64,000 nucleotides of DNA, taken from positions 1,722,181 to 1,786,180 of the forward strand of contig BCKK01000003.1 in NCBI GenBank assembly GCA_001600615.1, read 5' to 3'. This DNA is from Dioszegia crocea. Lineage: Eukaryota > Basidiomycota > Tremellomycetes > Tremellales > Bulleribasidiaceae. The translations under genes were made by a program, and so were the position numbers. The number at the start of each line of letters is the position of its first letter. Positions within the stretch are counted from its first letter, which is position 1. The notes under the pieces are model-generated. The model saw only the letters and a program-made list of their open reading frames with translations. It was not told where the DNA came from and did not search any database. Below are positions 29,633 through 41,448 of this stretch, in pieces.

Positions 29633-32533
29633 ATGAGCGCAGCTCAATTTTACAACTCCCCGCCTCAGGCAGGGGGCGCACAAGCTGGGAATTACGACAA
29701 TGCCCGTAGTAACTTCTCGGATCACTATCCTCCACCCCTCGGGTCCGTCGACCACAGTGCCAACGGCAACTACAACCAAGGTCAGGGACAGGGTAACTTC
29801 CACGCCCCTTCCGGTCCACCTCCCCCAGTCCAAGGACACGCCTTCAACCAAAATCAGGCTCAGGACAACTTTCACCCTCCCTCCGGTCCTCCTCCCCAGG
29901 ATCAAGGATACGCCTTCAGCCAAGGCCAAGGCCAAGACCATCCACCGCCGCCTCCTCAGGGTCAAGGGTACGGAATGAAGCCTTCGCAGCCTTATGCCCC
30001 TCCTCCTCCCCAGAACCAACAAGCTGCAGAGTACGGCAATAATGGACAGCCGTACGACACGGCTCCTTTCTCTCAGGCAGACGAGAAGACTGGACCAAGG
30101 TTCGCGCCAAGGAAGAGGATAAACGATATCGTACCGCTCGTATTGTTCATTGCTGCCGTTGCTGGGTTTGCGGTCTTGAGTGGGATTGCAATCAAGACGT
30201 TTGTGGAGGTGAATGGTCTGCAGGGGAACAGGGGTGCGGGTGTGGGTGGTGGGCGGACTGGATCAGCTGTGACTCTGAACTAGTGAGCTAGACTATGGTG
30301 CACCGTTCTCCTGCCCGCTCTCAAGCTCACAGTCATAGCTCAACGTTATACCTCTTCCTGATCACTTGCGGTATTGGATTTGTTGTCGCTTGCTTGTGGC
30401 TGGTAGTAAGCTTTCTCCCCCGGATCGACCACAGAGGCTGACCTCTCAGCTCATTCGAACATTCACCAAAGTCATCCTAGAAATCAGTCTCGCTTTGACC
30501 GTTCTCTTGAACATTGCCATCTGCGGTTGTGAGTTACGAATCCCCCTATATGCGGACCCTAGCTGATCAATACAGACTACTTCTACATCAAATGTGAGCT
30601 TATTGTGGCTCGTTCAATGGTCGCACCACCAAGCTAACCCATCCAGACTGGTCCGGCGCCGTTATCTTCCTCGTCATCGCCCTGCTCTCAGTAATCTTTT
30701 ACTGGTCAATGCGAAAGCGGTACGTCGATCCCTTCCTTCCTTCCTTCTTCTCCTTCCTCTCATCCCTCTCCCTTCTTTCTTCTCTCCCTTCTTTCTTCTC
30801 TCCCTTCCTTCTTTCTGCCTTTCCTCTCCTTCTCCTCCTTCCCCTCCGGTCTTCTCCCTCTTTCCCTTCCCTCCTACATACTTCCCTTCCTCACCACCCA
30901 AGCTGACACTCCAGAATCCCCCTCGCCCGAATCCTCCTCCAAACCACCATCGACATAACCAAACATCACCCCGTAGTCTACCTAATCGTAATCCTCGGTC
31001 TCATCCTCCAAACGGCCGTAAACGTCTGGTACGCATTCACCGCAATTGCCATCTACGTGAAATGGTCACCTGGAAGTCCAGGTTGTGACGGTACATGTTC
31101 AAGTGGGAAAGTTGCCGGTTTAATCTTTTACGCTACATTCGCATTCATGTGGTTATCACAGGTTATTGGGAATGTCATCTTGTGTACTTTGGCAGGAGGG
31201 ATCTTTGGCGGTAAGCTATCTCTCTCAAAATCGCCTCATGTGTTATTCAGGCCGGGGATTGAAGCTGATATGACAGGATGGTACTACTACGGTCCCCGAG
31301 CTGCTGCAGGTCAAGGTCTACCTAAACGCGCCTCACTCAAATCTTTCATTCGCTCCACAACCCTATCTCTCGGTTCGATCGCATTTGGGAGTCTAATCGT
31401 CACGATCTTGGAATTGCTCAGGTTGATTCTGCAAGCTGTGAACCAGTACGAGACTGGACAGGGAGATAGTGAGTTGGCAATCTCAAGACGATCTGATATG
31501 AGAGCATAGCTGATGGGTCTAGTTGTCGGACAGATTGTCTCATGCTGCGTAAGCTTCGACGTCCGGAATAAGGAGAGGTGATAGCTGACCCTGAAGGCTT
31601 TATGCTGTATTAGCTGTATCTCCGGCTTGGTCCAATTCTTTAACAAATGTAAGTCTACTGTCGAAATCAAGTAGCCCCTGCTGACTTTATAGACGCATAG
31701 TAAGTCTGATAGCCAGGGCTGAATCTGAGATGTTCAATAAGCTAACGCTCTTCTTTCCAGTATTGAAATCGGTAAGCTGCACTCTGCACTCATTCCTATC
31801 GAGCACCAGCTGACTGTTCTCAGCTCTCTACGGCAAAGCCTACGTACGCCATTCATTCCCCTTACCCCTTCCCTGCTGATGTCCCAGATCCCCGCCGCTA
31901 AGGATACTTGGAACTTGATGAAAGACCGTGGAGTCGACGCATTGGTTAATGACTCTTTAGTCGGTGCTGGTGAGCTTTTCCTCCTGCGTCTACCCCAGCG
32001 AATGAATTTAAGGAACTGAAGCTGATCCACATAGTGTTGATGTGGGGTTCATACTTGAATGGTTTCCTTTGTGGGCTATTTGCGTACCTATATCTCCGAT
32101 GTAAGCTTTCGACTTCTTAGCCGCCCCCGCGTGTGTGGTCGTAATAGCTAACATCTTCTAGTCACTGATCCGGCGTATAACTCTGGTGGGGCGTACTCTG
32201 CGTAAGTTTTCTGTCCCTTAACCACCGAGTCGCACCCTGGCTCCGTTTGAGAACGCCAAGCTGACACCCTTCTAGACCCATCATCCTATACGCATTCCTA
32301 ATCGGAATCAACATGGGTTCCACACTAGGTTCCGCAATCGTAAGTCTAGCCATCTTCCACTCTATCTGCACTGAAAGAGGCTGACCTTTCAGGACGCCGG
32401 CGTATCCACCATTTTCGTCGGACTGGGGGAAGATCCCCATATCCTAGCTGAGCGCAGTCCAGGCTTGTATCAGATGATCCAGCAGGCGTATCCTAAGGTT
32501 GTACAGGGCGTACCGAGGCGGAACGGCGCGTAG
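29633..32533 (+). CDS. PNS1: Choline-transporter-like protein (Pns1/CTL)
   Basis: Polytopic plasma-membrane protein of the SLC44/CTL family. The first exon (29633-30282) encodes a Gln/Pro/Gly-rich cytosolic tail with repeats of GPPP/QGQGQ, then RINDIVPLVLFIAAVAGFAVL as TM1. About ten further exons follow, several very short (for example DYFYIK). Conserved segments include SGAVIFLVIALLSVIFYWSMRKR, the CxxxC loop (PGCDGTCSSGK), QVIGNVILCTLAGGIFGGWYYYG, the CTL block SLGSIAFGSLIVTILELLRL, and DPAYNSGGAYSAPI near the end. Around ten transmembrane helices are expected. Introns lie between helices with CTGAC/T branch sites. One intron (30720-30914) contains a 147-nt polypyrimidine run. The yeast homolog is not essential for choline uptake, so substrate choline is not proven. 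Confidence 0.9.
30730..30876. repeat. Polypyrimidine (CTTC-rich) tract in a PNS1 intron
   Basis: About 147 nt almost only C and T on the plus strand (CCTT and CTTT units; only four purines), inside the intron 30720-30914, which is otherwise canonical (GTACG ... CTGACACTCCAG). Confidence 0.9.
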
Positions 32534-32877
32534 AGAGGTTTAATGAGGGGGAATGTAAGGGGTATCTATATCGCCTATAATCTCATGGGAACAGTCATGA
32601 TGCATTTGCTTTTGATAGCTCTGCCTGGCTGGAGAATATCGCGGACATAGTCCCGACGGGCCATATGCATCTCTGATCATCAGGTGCTATCGCGCCCAAT
32701 CTTGGAAGAAGGCGGCACTGAAAGAGATATCAACACGGTTGCCAGGTTGTCAAATTGGGAGCTGCTCAGCCGAGCCGGATATGACAGGGGCACTGTATCT
32801 GTGGCTTATAGAGCTGAGGCCGAAGCAAGAGTTGTTCATGACTGCATATTTCCCCAACCTTCCACCGCCATCTCCAT
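32534..32877. other. Convergent intergenic region
   Basis: Between the 3' ends of PNS1 and PHB1. Only a short plus-strand ORF without features was seen. Confidence 0.5.
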
Positions 32878-34166
32878 CTACTGCTGCTGTGGCGGGATCT
32901 GAATAAGCATATTACCACTCGAGCTAGGGACGTAGGACACATTCCTGCTCTGGCTGAGTGTTGTAGCTGTACAATTAGCCCAATCCCCCTTTTTGCCTAA
33001 CAACAAGAAACTCACCAATCTCCCTACTAGCCTCAATCTTTCGGAATTGCACAAAGGCATCACCAGCCTTATTAATAGCGGCCGAAATAGTATTGGCAGC
33101 CTCAGCTTCACCTTCCGCCCTAATAACAGCCGCCTGCCTCTCTTGTTCTGCCTTCTCAACCACAAACTTCGCACGCTCAGCATCTTGCTGTGCAATTTGC
33201 TTTTGCTCAACTGCTGTAGTGAATTCTTTACCGAACGTCATGTGTGTGATTGAAACATCTTCGAGGAGGATGTTGAATTCTTTGGCTCGGGTAAGGAGGT
33301 CGTCCCTGATTCGAGCGGAGACAATCTCTCGGTTGGTAATGAGTTCCGAAGCTGATAATTAGCGCAATACGAATGGAGAGGGAAGGAGAGGCGTACCGTC
33401 AAATTGAGCCACAGTGGCCTTTAGGACTTCATTCCCGATCGAAGGCAACACTCGCTCGTCGTAATCTTGACCCAAGTTCTGGTAAATCTTGGAAAGCTGC
33501 GTGGTGTCGGGTCGGGACATGACTCGGAGGGTCAATGAGACCATCTGCATGTCTAAAAAGTCAGCTTGGCGTCTCCACGATGAAAACGTAAGGGGGGATG
33601 AGCTGACCCTTCGATCCAGTTGTCGTGGAGATATTCTACATGATCAGCTTTTGAAATCGCAACCAGATGCACTCATCAACTTACTCTGGGCTTAATTCGG
33701 ACATCGTACAAGATCGCACGTTGGATAAAGGGAATGAGGAAGTGTGTCCCTTCTCCCGAAGCCTAAAAGCGTCAGCCTGTGTTCACTAGATCGGTCATTC
33801 CCTTCAGCCAATATATCCCCTCTCCCGCCAATTCTTCCCACAGGTCCAAGACTCGCCTACACCGGCTCCACTCCCTCCCAACTCCGATCTCCCTCTCAGA
33901 TCAACATCCACACCAGAAACAACCTCCCAAAGCACAGTGGCGCAGAATCCCCCAGACCCCAAATCAAAGATCGGAAAACATACCACAGGCTTCACACCCG
34001 AGAACCGATCAAACAACACAGCTCTGTATCCACCAGGAACATCATATAGTGCAGATTGCACAACTGTCGCGCCTAGAGCTACAGGCACTGGACATCAGCA
34101 ATACGTCCGGCGAAACTTGTAGGCTGACTGACCTATCAATCGAGTAATATTCTGTGCGAATGCCAT
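32878..34166 (-). CDS. PHB1: Prohibitin 1
   Basis: Subunit of the prohibitin ring in the inner mitochondrial membrane, which scaffolds m-AAA protease and cristae. Seven minus-strand exons are placed by eye: [99 protein letters not shown] ... [38 protein letters not shown]. The N-terminal hydrophobic anchor, PHB domain and C-terminal coiled coil ([20 protein letters not shown]) are all present. The order and PQQQ end match Phb1 rather than Phb2. PHB2 lies about 5 kb away, with a TF gene and YRB1 between. Confidence 0.95.
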
Positions 34167-34572
34167 CGTTCCTGCTTGTTTGGCTGTAAGATCTATCGGT
34201 GGGCGGTGCGTGGGTGCTGAGGCCGAGGATGTGTAGGGTCGATGTTGCGATATAGATGAGATCGGATAATTAAAGGCAAGGCTTGGGCGCATACGCATCG
34301 ACGGCAAGCCGCCGCCGCCGCGATCATCTTTCCATCCGAACGGACATGAGGTCCATCTCCGTGTTTCACTCATCGCTTGCAGTCAAGTTGCAGCCTGTAT
34401 GTAATGCCTAGTCAAAGACCTTCTTGTTATTGTGCTATGTGGTCTATACATCCTCTCTATATGCAGACTCAGCCATATACTCCAACATACATCAAACAGA
34501 AAAAAGTAGATTATATCGTGAGCGACCCCTCCAAATAACCCCAGTTCCCCCAACCTCAATCTCGCCCGTTCC
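34167..34572. promoter_or_regulatory. PHB1 promoter / TF gene 3' region
   Basis: 406 bp between two minus-strand genes. CCGCCGCCGC at about 34309-34320. Short ORFs only. Confidence 0.45.
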
Positions 34573-37405
34573 TCAACTCGTCCAATCCGGCCTAATCCAC
34601 TCCCCAACTTTCCCCTCAGACCCTAAACTGATATTCCTTCTGATCAGCTTCAACCCATCACACCCCTATCCTGAACTTACTCTAAGATTTGCGCACTGGT
34701 CGCAGCATACGGTAACCTCTTGCCCTACCAGATCAGCACACTCCCTCACTTCGATCAACATGACTCACCAGAACCTTCAAAGCCTCAACAAACTTATCTC
34801 CCAATCCTCTAACTTCATCTACTCTCATCCCTCCACCAGACTGATGCTCCCGCTCTAATCGTTCTGCCGCTTTATATGCCGTACGGCCTACAATGACCCA
34901 TACTGTCGCTGCGGAAATATCATACCCGTCTATATCGTCAGCTGACCCTCCACCGAATAGACTGGATAAAGCACGACTCTATCCCCGCTTATCAATTGAA
35001 GAGACGGAAGGGGAAAACTCACCGAATGCGAAATCTCCCATTTCTCTCGCAAGCTCAACGCAATCCATAACCTTCTGACAAGACCTTATACAATCCACAA
35101 GCGACTCGCCATTGGATCCAGCGTCAATATCAGCCTTGGCATAGAGTAACGATATGGCTCTGCCTGATCAGCTTTATGCACCGCTTAGAAACGTTATGGT
35201 CACTCACCCGTGCAAAATCATCCAATTCGCATTCATGGGCCCTTGCTGTACGCCCCATTCTGCACTAGATTGGCGATGAACGGGGGTCAATACGGATATG
35301 TATCCTTCAGCCACCCGGAGTAGAGACTGGGTTTCGTCGGGTGAAGTTTTGCTGTCGAACAACCTGACAATTAGCCTATGCCACATCACGATTCTGGACG
35401 ACAGATTTCGGAGTAAGGGGAAGACATACCTTGTAGCCCGATAAAACAGAGTGAAGGCCTTGAAGAGAGAACAAAGAGTCGTATCGTTCTCCCCTGGGTA
35501 AGATTGGGGGTTGAGGAAATCGGATAGTGTGAAGGTATTGCGTAGACTCTCCGCCTAGGGAACGTCAGCAGCCTTACTTGATGCGTAAAAAGGGGACTTA
35601 CCGTATCGTATGACTCTAGTGGCCAAGGGGTCGTAATCTCATCATCATTGAATGCTATCACTGTAAGCCTTGTCTTGACCAATACTCTCTAGCCGAAACC
35701 AACTTACACGATGGCCAACCCCACCCTACCGCCGCCGCCCGATCAAGCAGATATATCCCCCAACTATCAATCAGCTTTGCCCAACCCACTCCTTCAGAAA
35801 GACAAACTCACAACAACCTAACCCTCTCGCCAAACTCCTTCCTATCCTTAGGCGGAGCAACTACCACCCCCTTAAACCTCCACTCCCTTAACTTTTCCTC
35901 CTCCGCACATCTCTCATCCCACTCTATCCCCCGCTCACTGACGTCTAAAAACCTCTGCCCACATCCCCCTAACTTGGCCAACCCACACGCATGCGCCAAA
36001 GCTGCCGATCCAGACGTCTCGACCCACCCATCCAAAAATCGGCCTTGGTAGAAGAACGCCACTGCGCGCAGGGCCTGGGCTGTCACCGTGTCCAATAAGC
36101 GGGAATCACCCGAGGCGTACGCTTGGGCAGAGTAGGTCCGGGCGGGATTGAGAAGTGCTGTGGATATTGTATTGGCGGATGCTGAGGGGTTTGGGAATGC
36201 AGAAAGAGGGAGATAGGCCAAGGAGAGGATTACGATGGCTAGGATTAAGGAGGGGTGGAGGGGAGATGTAGAGCGGGGAGAGAGGCGCGGGAGAAGGGTG
36301 GAGGGGTCAAGTAGCATGTGACTGGTCTGAGGGCTTCGGTGGCTGATATATGATTGTAGACTGTGTGTTTAGTTTTATGCCTTTGAAAGTAAGACTAAGA
36401 GACTTACAGGAACAATACAATTTTCTCACCCACACCCTTTCCACCACCCACTACAGCCAGAATCTCCGCTACAATCCTATCCGCCGTCATTCCATCCCAA
36501 GGATATTTCCCCCCTGCTTGAATCCGATCATGCGTCGCCGCGTCCGCAAGCGTCATGAGGTCCGGCTCAACCTCCATTTCCTTCCCACTCCCACTTCCAC
36601 CCATATAATCCAGCGAAAAGCCCAGATCCATCCCCGATGTCAGGCCGACATCAGAGTATGTAAACCCATCATCCCCATCTCCAGCATGCGCCATGGGCGA
36701 GATGAATGTCCCAGATCCAGTTCCAGATCCCACCCCTACCGCCGAAGCATTAATAGCTGCGTAGACTGAATCAGGGTATGACTCCATCACCCCTACGGGA
36801 TGAACTGATCCTCCCGCTCCACTTCCACCCTCCCCTCCTTCACTACTCAGCTTCTTCTCCAACTCCGCCAGCCTATCCTCCAATATCCTCACTCTTGACT
36901 TCTGCTGTTTTTGGTTATACACACACTCCCTATCCGCCCTTGCACACGCTGCGCACCGCGGCAATTCGGCCGAACACTTCAACTTGCGCTTCTTACAGTA
37001 ATCGCACGCTCCACCTCGAGCAAGCATATTCGCCCGACTTGTCGCTTTACGCTTAGCCGCCGGTGCTTCTTGATCGGCGGGACCAGGGTCGGTGGATATC
37101 CCAGCTTTGCCAGATGAGGACTTTTGAACATCACCATTTATCCCCTCTTCGTCTTGTCGTCGATCAGCCTCGTCGGCTGCTTCAGCCACCGCCATATCGT
37201 CCATCCCCATCGGTCCCTTATCCGCGCCCTCATCATCTCCTAGAGTCTCATACTGCTGCAGATTGCCCGCTTCGCCAAAGAGGCTGTTGAGAGCCGCATC
37301 GGTATCGCCCATCGAGGCCTCTTGATCCTGTGGGAGAACATCGAGGTAGGCGAGATTGTGCTGTAGAGCTTCTCGCTGTGCGTCTTCTGCTGCCTGATCT
37401 GACAT
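34573..37405 (-). CDS. Zn2Cys6 transcription factor with fungal TF domain
   Basis: Nuclear fungal-type regulator. Exon 1 (37405-about 36411) has an acidic N-terminus, a basic patch (AAKRKATSRANML), then the binuclear zinc cluster at residues 134-161, with spacing C-X2-C-X6-C-X6-C-X2-C-X6-C (CDYCKKRKLKC ... CAACARADREC), and a short coiled-coil dimeriser (SRVRILEDRLAELEKKL). The fungal TF (middle homology) domain follows over several exons: LHMLLDPSTLLPRLS, FFYQGRFLDGWVETSGSAAL, WGIYLLDRAAAVGWGWP, FNDDEITTPWPLESYD, and RAISLLYAKADIDAG-type helices. The tail ends GEWIRPDWTS at stop 34573-34575. About eight introns; the middle ones are placed approximately. The regulon is unknown. It is divergent from YRB1. 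Confidence 0.85.
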
Positions 37406-37730
37406 GGTAGGTGGGGGATGTGAAGTGGGGGAAGGGGGAAGGGGGATGGAGTAGGGAGAAGGATGTCCGACATCAACAAGGGGAGAAGGAGTTCCCTGTC
37501 CGAGCTCAAGTATTTGCCACCCGAATTTAAATATTATCTCCCAAGCTAACGCGCCGGGACCTGGCTCAATAGCGCGATCACCATTCCTTATACGCTTCTA
37601 CAATACATCTGCTTCTCACTTATACCACCTAGACATCGTAGCATACAAGTGAGTGCTCGCGTATAGCTGGAAAGATACTGGCAAGGCTGGCTTGGAAGTC
37701 CCGAAGCTGACATCTGAAGACTCACTCATC
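37406..37730. promoter_or_regulatory. Divergent promoter: Zn2Cys6 factor and YRB1
   Basis: 325 bp between opposite starts. No TATA box or clear motif was seen. Confidence 0.45.
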
Positions 37731-38993
37731 ATGGCGGAATCAAACGAGCAGGTCAACCCTGTAAGTCCCCTTCACCCTGCGCGATGATTGAAAAGAAGCA
37801 TAAGCGGATATAGAAGCGCATATATCTGGAGCGACAATGCGAGAACAACGGCCACCAGCATATGTCCTCAGTGGCCCCAATTGCTAACTCCACCAGGAAG
37901 ACACCCACGACCCTCAGTTCGAGCCCGTCGTCAAATTGACTGAACAAGTCGAGGCAAAGACACACGAAGAAGACGAGGATGTGTTGTTCAAGATGTACGT
38001 TGCGGACTAGGCAGAAGTTGCTTTCAAAAGGTCGAAGACATCATTTCCCACTCTTCTACTTCCAAATCTAGCATCCTTTGTCAAATGATCCAGCTAACAT
38101 TTAGGCGCGCAAAACTATTCCGATTCGTTAAATCTGACCTTGAGTGGAAAGAGCGCGGAACTGGGGATGTCCGTTTGTTGGCACACAAGCAGACTGGGAA
38201 AGTCAGGCTAGTGATGAGAAGGGACAAGACGTTGAAGGTTTGCGCCAACCACATTGGTCAGTTTCCAGCCAGCGATCCGACGTTGCTAGTTCACAAGCTG
38301 ACTCCACAGTAACTGCCGATATGAAGCTCTCGGCAAATGTCGGTTCTGATCGTTCGTGGGTTTGGAACGCGAATGCCGATTATGCGGAGGGAGAACCTAC
38401 GGCCGAGACACTTGCAATCCGATTCGGAACTGCCGAGAGTGAGTTACAAAACGCGTATTCGTGCAGTACACAGTAGCTGACAGAGTAGATGCCAACCTAT
38501 TCAAGGAGGCGTTCGAAGATGCCCAGCAGAAGAATGCCGGGTCGGGCGAGACTGGAGCTGGCGCTGAGGCTGACTCTGACGCCGAGGCCGAGGCTGAGAC
38601 TGAGGTTGTTCCCGTAGCTGTAAGTTACTGGGCCCTGGTGGCGTTTGCTCTTAGCTGACAGTCATAGGCCACTGAGGCATCAGAGAAGGCTGAGGAGCCC
38701 AAAGAGGAGAAGGATACATCGTGAGTTGACGTAACCGCCAGATTGGAATTTATACAGTTGGACTGGGGATATGAGCTTACACAGCCAGCGACCCCGCTTC
38801 AGCCCCATCTACCCACACTCCCGCCACTGACGCTTCCGCTTCTGCTCCAGTCGCCGCTGCGTCTGACTCTGCCGTCGAATCCGAGACTGACGCCAAGGCC
38901 GTTGAGGAGGTCAAGAAGGAGGATGCTGCTGGGGGTGAGGACAAGGCTGAGGATGTGAAGAAGGTTGAGGAGGCCGAGGTGAAGAAGGACTAG
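37731..38993 (+). CDS. YRB1: Ran-specific GTPase-activating co-factor (RanBP1/Yrb1)
   Basis: Binds Ran-GTP in the cytosol and helps RanGAP release cargo after nuclear export. Seven exons (37731-37760, 37897-37994, 38105-38256, 38310-38438, 38489-38619, 38668-38720, 38789-38993) sum to 265 residues. The Ran-binding domain is complete: [104 protein letters not shown]. After it comes a long Ala/Glu/Lys/Asp-rich acidic tail of about 100 residues, which most RanBP1 proteins have only in shorter form. The first exon is just ten codons. Confidence 0.95.
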
Positions 38994-39404
38994 GAGCAAG
39001 AGGAGGGATGTGATGTTGCGTGGGGATGAGAAAGAGAGGATGGAGGTGGGCGTTTGGCGTTACGAGGGTGAACGTAAAATATATCATGTGTTTCATTGTC
39101 TGCGAGTGAGCATTACACGGGCTGATGAGGCTGTCTTGAGTGATTGAGGATGATCATTAGAAGTGGAATGCTCTCCCTATCTATGACCCTCACTGTCAAG
39201 GAGGAGATACGCCAGAGCATGCGATCTACACGATCGCTGTAAGGGCTTCAAGATGAGAGCCATGTAATCTTACGTAAAAGGCCCCTGCCGAAATATCTCC
39301 GTTGGGCTCGGTCAGCGTTTCGTCCCGATCTCATCGCCCATCCATACATCCCCCCTTCTCTATTCTCGATCTATACCTTACCAACCCTTCTACCTCTCAA
39401 TACA
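38994..39404. promoter_or_regulatory. Intergenic: YRB1 3' end and PHB2 promoter
   Basis: 411 bp. A C/T-rich leader with CTATACC-like elements comes before the PHB2 start. No gene was seen. Confidence 0.45.
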
Positions 39405-40805
39405 ATGAACAGATCAGGAGGTGAAGCATTCGCCAAGCTGGCACAGCAGCTAAACAGGGCCAGGCTCCAGGCGTCTCGCGCAGCTGGCGGAGGCGGCGGA
39501 GGAGGAGCAGGTGGCGGAGGCGGTTTGCCCAGTGGTGGTGCGCTTGCAGGTGGTGGTTTGTTGTTGGCACTAGCAGGTGGTGGATTGCTCCTCAATTCTT
39601 CGCTGTTCAACGGTATGTTCTTCCCTTTTCGAATCGAACACATCATTCTTCTCATTGGGAAAGGGGAAATTGATGCTGATCATTTAGTCGATGGTGGTCA
39701 TCGCGCCATCAAGTATTCGAGGCTTCATGGTATCAGGCCTGATATTTACCCTGAAGGTACTCATCTTGTGGTATGTCCCTTTACATCGATCGGACCTGAT
39801 TATCGAGAAGGAATCCTGACTGATCTTTAGATCCCCTGGTTGGAGTCTCCGATCATCTACGATGTCCGAGCCAAGCCGAGGAACATCGCTTCGCTGACTG
39901 GAACGAAGGATTTGCAGATGGTAAGTTTTCGTCTTACCTAGATCCGCGTCGATCGAGGAAGGGTTCAAGCTTACATAGCCTAGGTCAACATCACCTGTCG
40001 TGTCCTATCCCGTCCTTCCGTCCAAGATCTCCCCACAATGTAAGTCCTTCACCCATCTCCATACCTATCTCACGCTGACCTCTCAGCTACCGCGAGCTTG
40101 GATCAGACTACGACGAGCGAGTCCTCCCTTCAATCGTAAACGAAGTTCTCAAATCCGTCGTTGCCCAATTCAACGCATCTCAATTGATAACTCAACGAGA
40201 GATGGTTTCCCGACTTGTTCGTGAAAACCTTACCAGGCGAGCCCGACGATTCAATTTAATCCTAGACGACGTCTCAATTACCCACGTCGCATTCTCTCCC
40301 GAATTCACCCATGCCGTCGAGGCCAAGCAGGTTGCTCAGCAAATTGCACAGCGTGCCGCCTTCCTCGTCGATCAGGCTATTCAAGAGAAGCAGAGTATTA
40401 TCGTTAGGGCGCAAGGAGAGGCTAGGGCTGCTGAGCTTATTGGAGAGGCTGTTAGGAGTAATAAGGGATTTTTGCAGCTTAGGAGACTGGAGGCTGCGAG
40501 GGAAATTGCGACTACGCTTAGTCAGAGTGGGAATCGGGTGATGCTCGATTCGAAGAGTTTGCTCCTCAATGGTGAGTTGGGACTGGGCTGAGGATGTTTG
40601 GTTGGCAAGTGGGGTCGGGCCTGGGTTTTGGGATTCGATCTGCAGGAGGTCTCTGGCTTTGAGGGATGTGCTTATTGGTTGGGGGAGAAAGGCGGCAGAG
40701 GAACCTGGGCGATGCGGCGACTTTGAACCTGACATTCCGTTCTCAGCTGACACTACAGTGGCCGAGGACGACGTCATCACTTCGATGTACGACAAGAAGA
40801 AGTAG
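39405..40805 (+). CDS. PHB2: Prohibitin 2
   Basis: Partner of Phb1 in the mitochondrial inner-membrane ring. Six exons (39405-39612, 39688-39770, 39831-39920, 39984-40039, 40087-40571, 40759-40805) sum to 322 residues. The N-terminus ([18 protein letters not shown]) leads into an unusual long Gly run and a Leu/Gly anchor helix. Then come [135 protein letters not shown], and the coiled coil. The [11 protein letters not shown] and [14 protein letters not shown] signatures are Phb2-type. Confidence 0.95.
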
Positions 40806-41448
40806 AGACTTTGAATCTCAAGAGCCTGGACATGGGCGGCGGAGTTGACAGAAGCTACGGTGTAGAGGGGGTTCCAAATTCGAAGTGGCAGTATGCAGGA
40901 AACGAAACATCTCAGCTTCTTTGGCTCTCTGCCCGAACGCTTGTCTCTGCCACCCGCCAATTTGTCATCTCATAATAACACAGCTGATATGACTACCCGG
41001 CTGTACTGATATAGCTGACTCTCGATATGATCCCCTCGCTTGTCCGAAACCACAGCCCAACACGCTCGAGACCCTTTCCAACGATGCGAGACTGGCGCCT
41101 GGCCCGCTGATATCAAAGGAGGGCAGGAATGGTCGTACACGTATGGACGTCATGCCTCGCCCTGACCACAGTTCGTGGGTTTCGACAGCACATCCTTTAT
41201 GCTCGACCCTCAGCTGGGCAGTAGAATATTCCGCCTCCTCCGCGATCGACATCGTCATCCTCATCGCCTTCGCCTTTGTCGCGCTCGCCACTTCTCACTC
41301 TCTCCAACATTCCCGCCCACCCTAGGTACTCACCACATCTATCTTCCGCTCTGCCACACAATACACCACTGCAAACGACAACACACAACGACATTAAGGT
41401 TGATTAACCTCAAAACCACAAGTCGTTACTCCTCGCCGCAGACGAGCC
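40806..41448. other. Intergenic
   Basis: 643 bp between PHB2 and the next plus-strand gene. A 60-codon hydrophobic ORF (41143-41325) is open but has no start context or homolog I recognise. A CA-rich leader precedes 41449. Confidence 0.45.

Noticed and set aside
30674..30901. Gly/Glu/Lys-rich minus-strand ORF
   Set aside because: It is the reverse of the intronic polypyrimidine tract.
32878..34166. Second copy of PHB2
   Set aside because: Motifs ([23 protein letters not shown] end) are Phb1-type.
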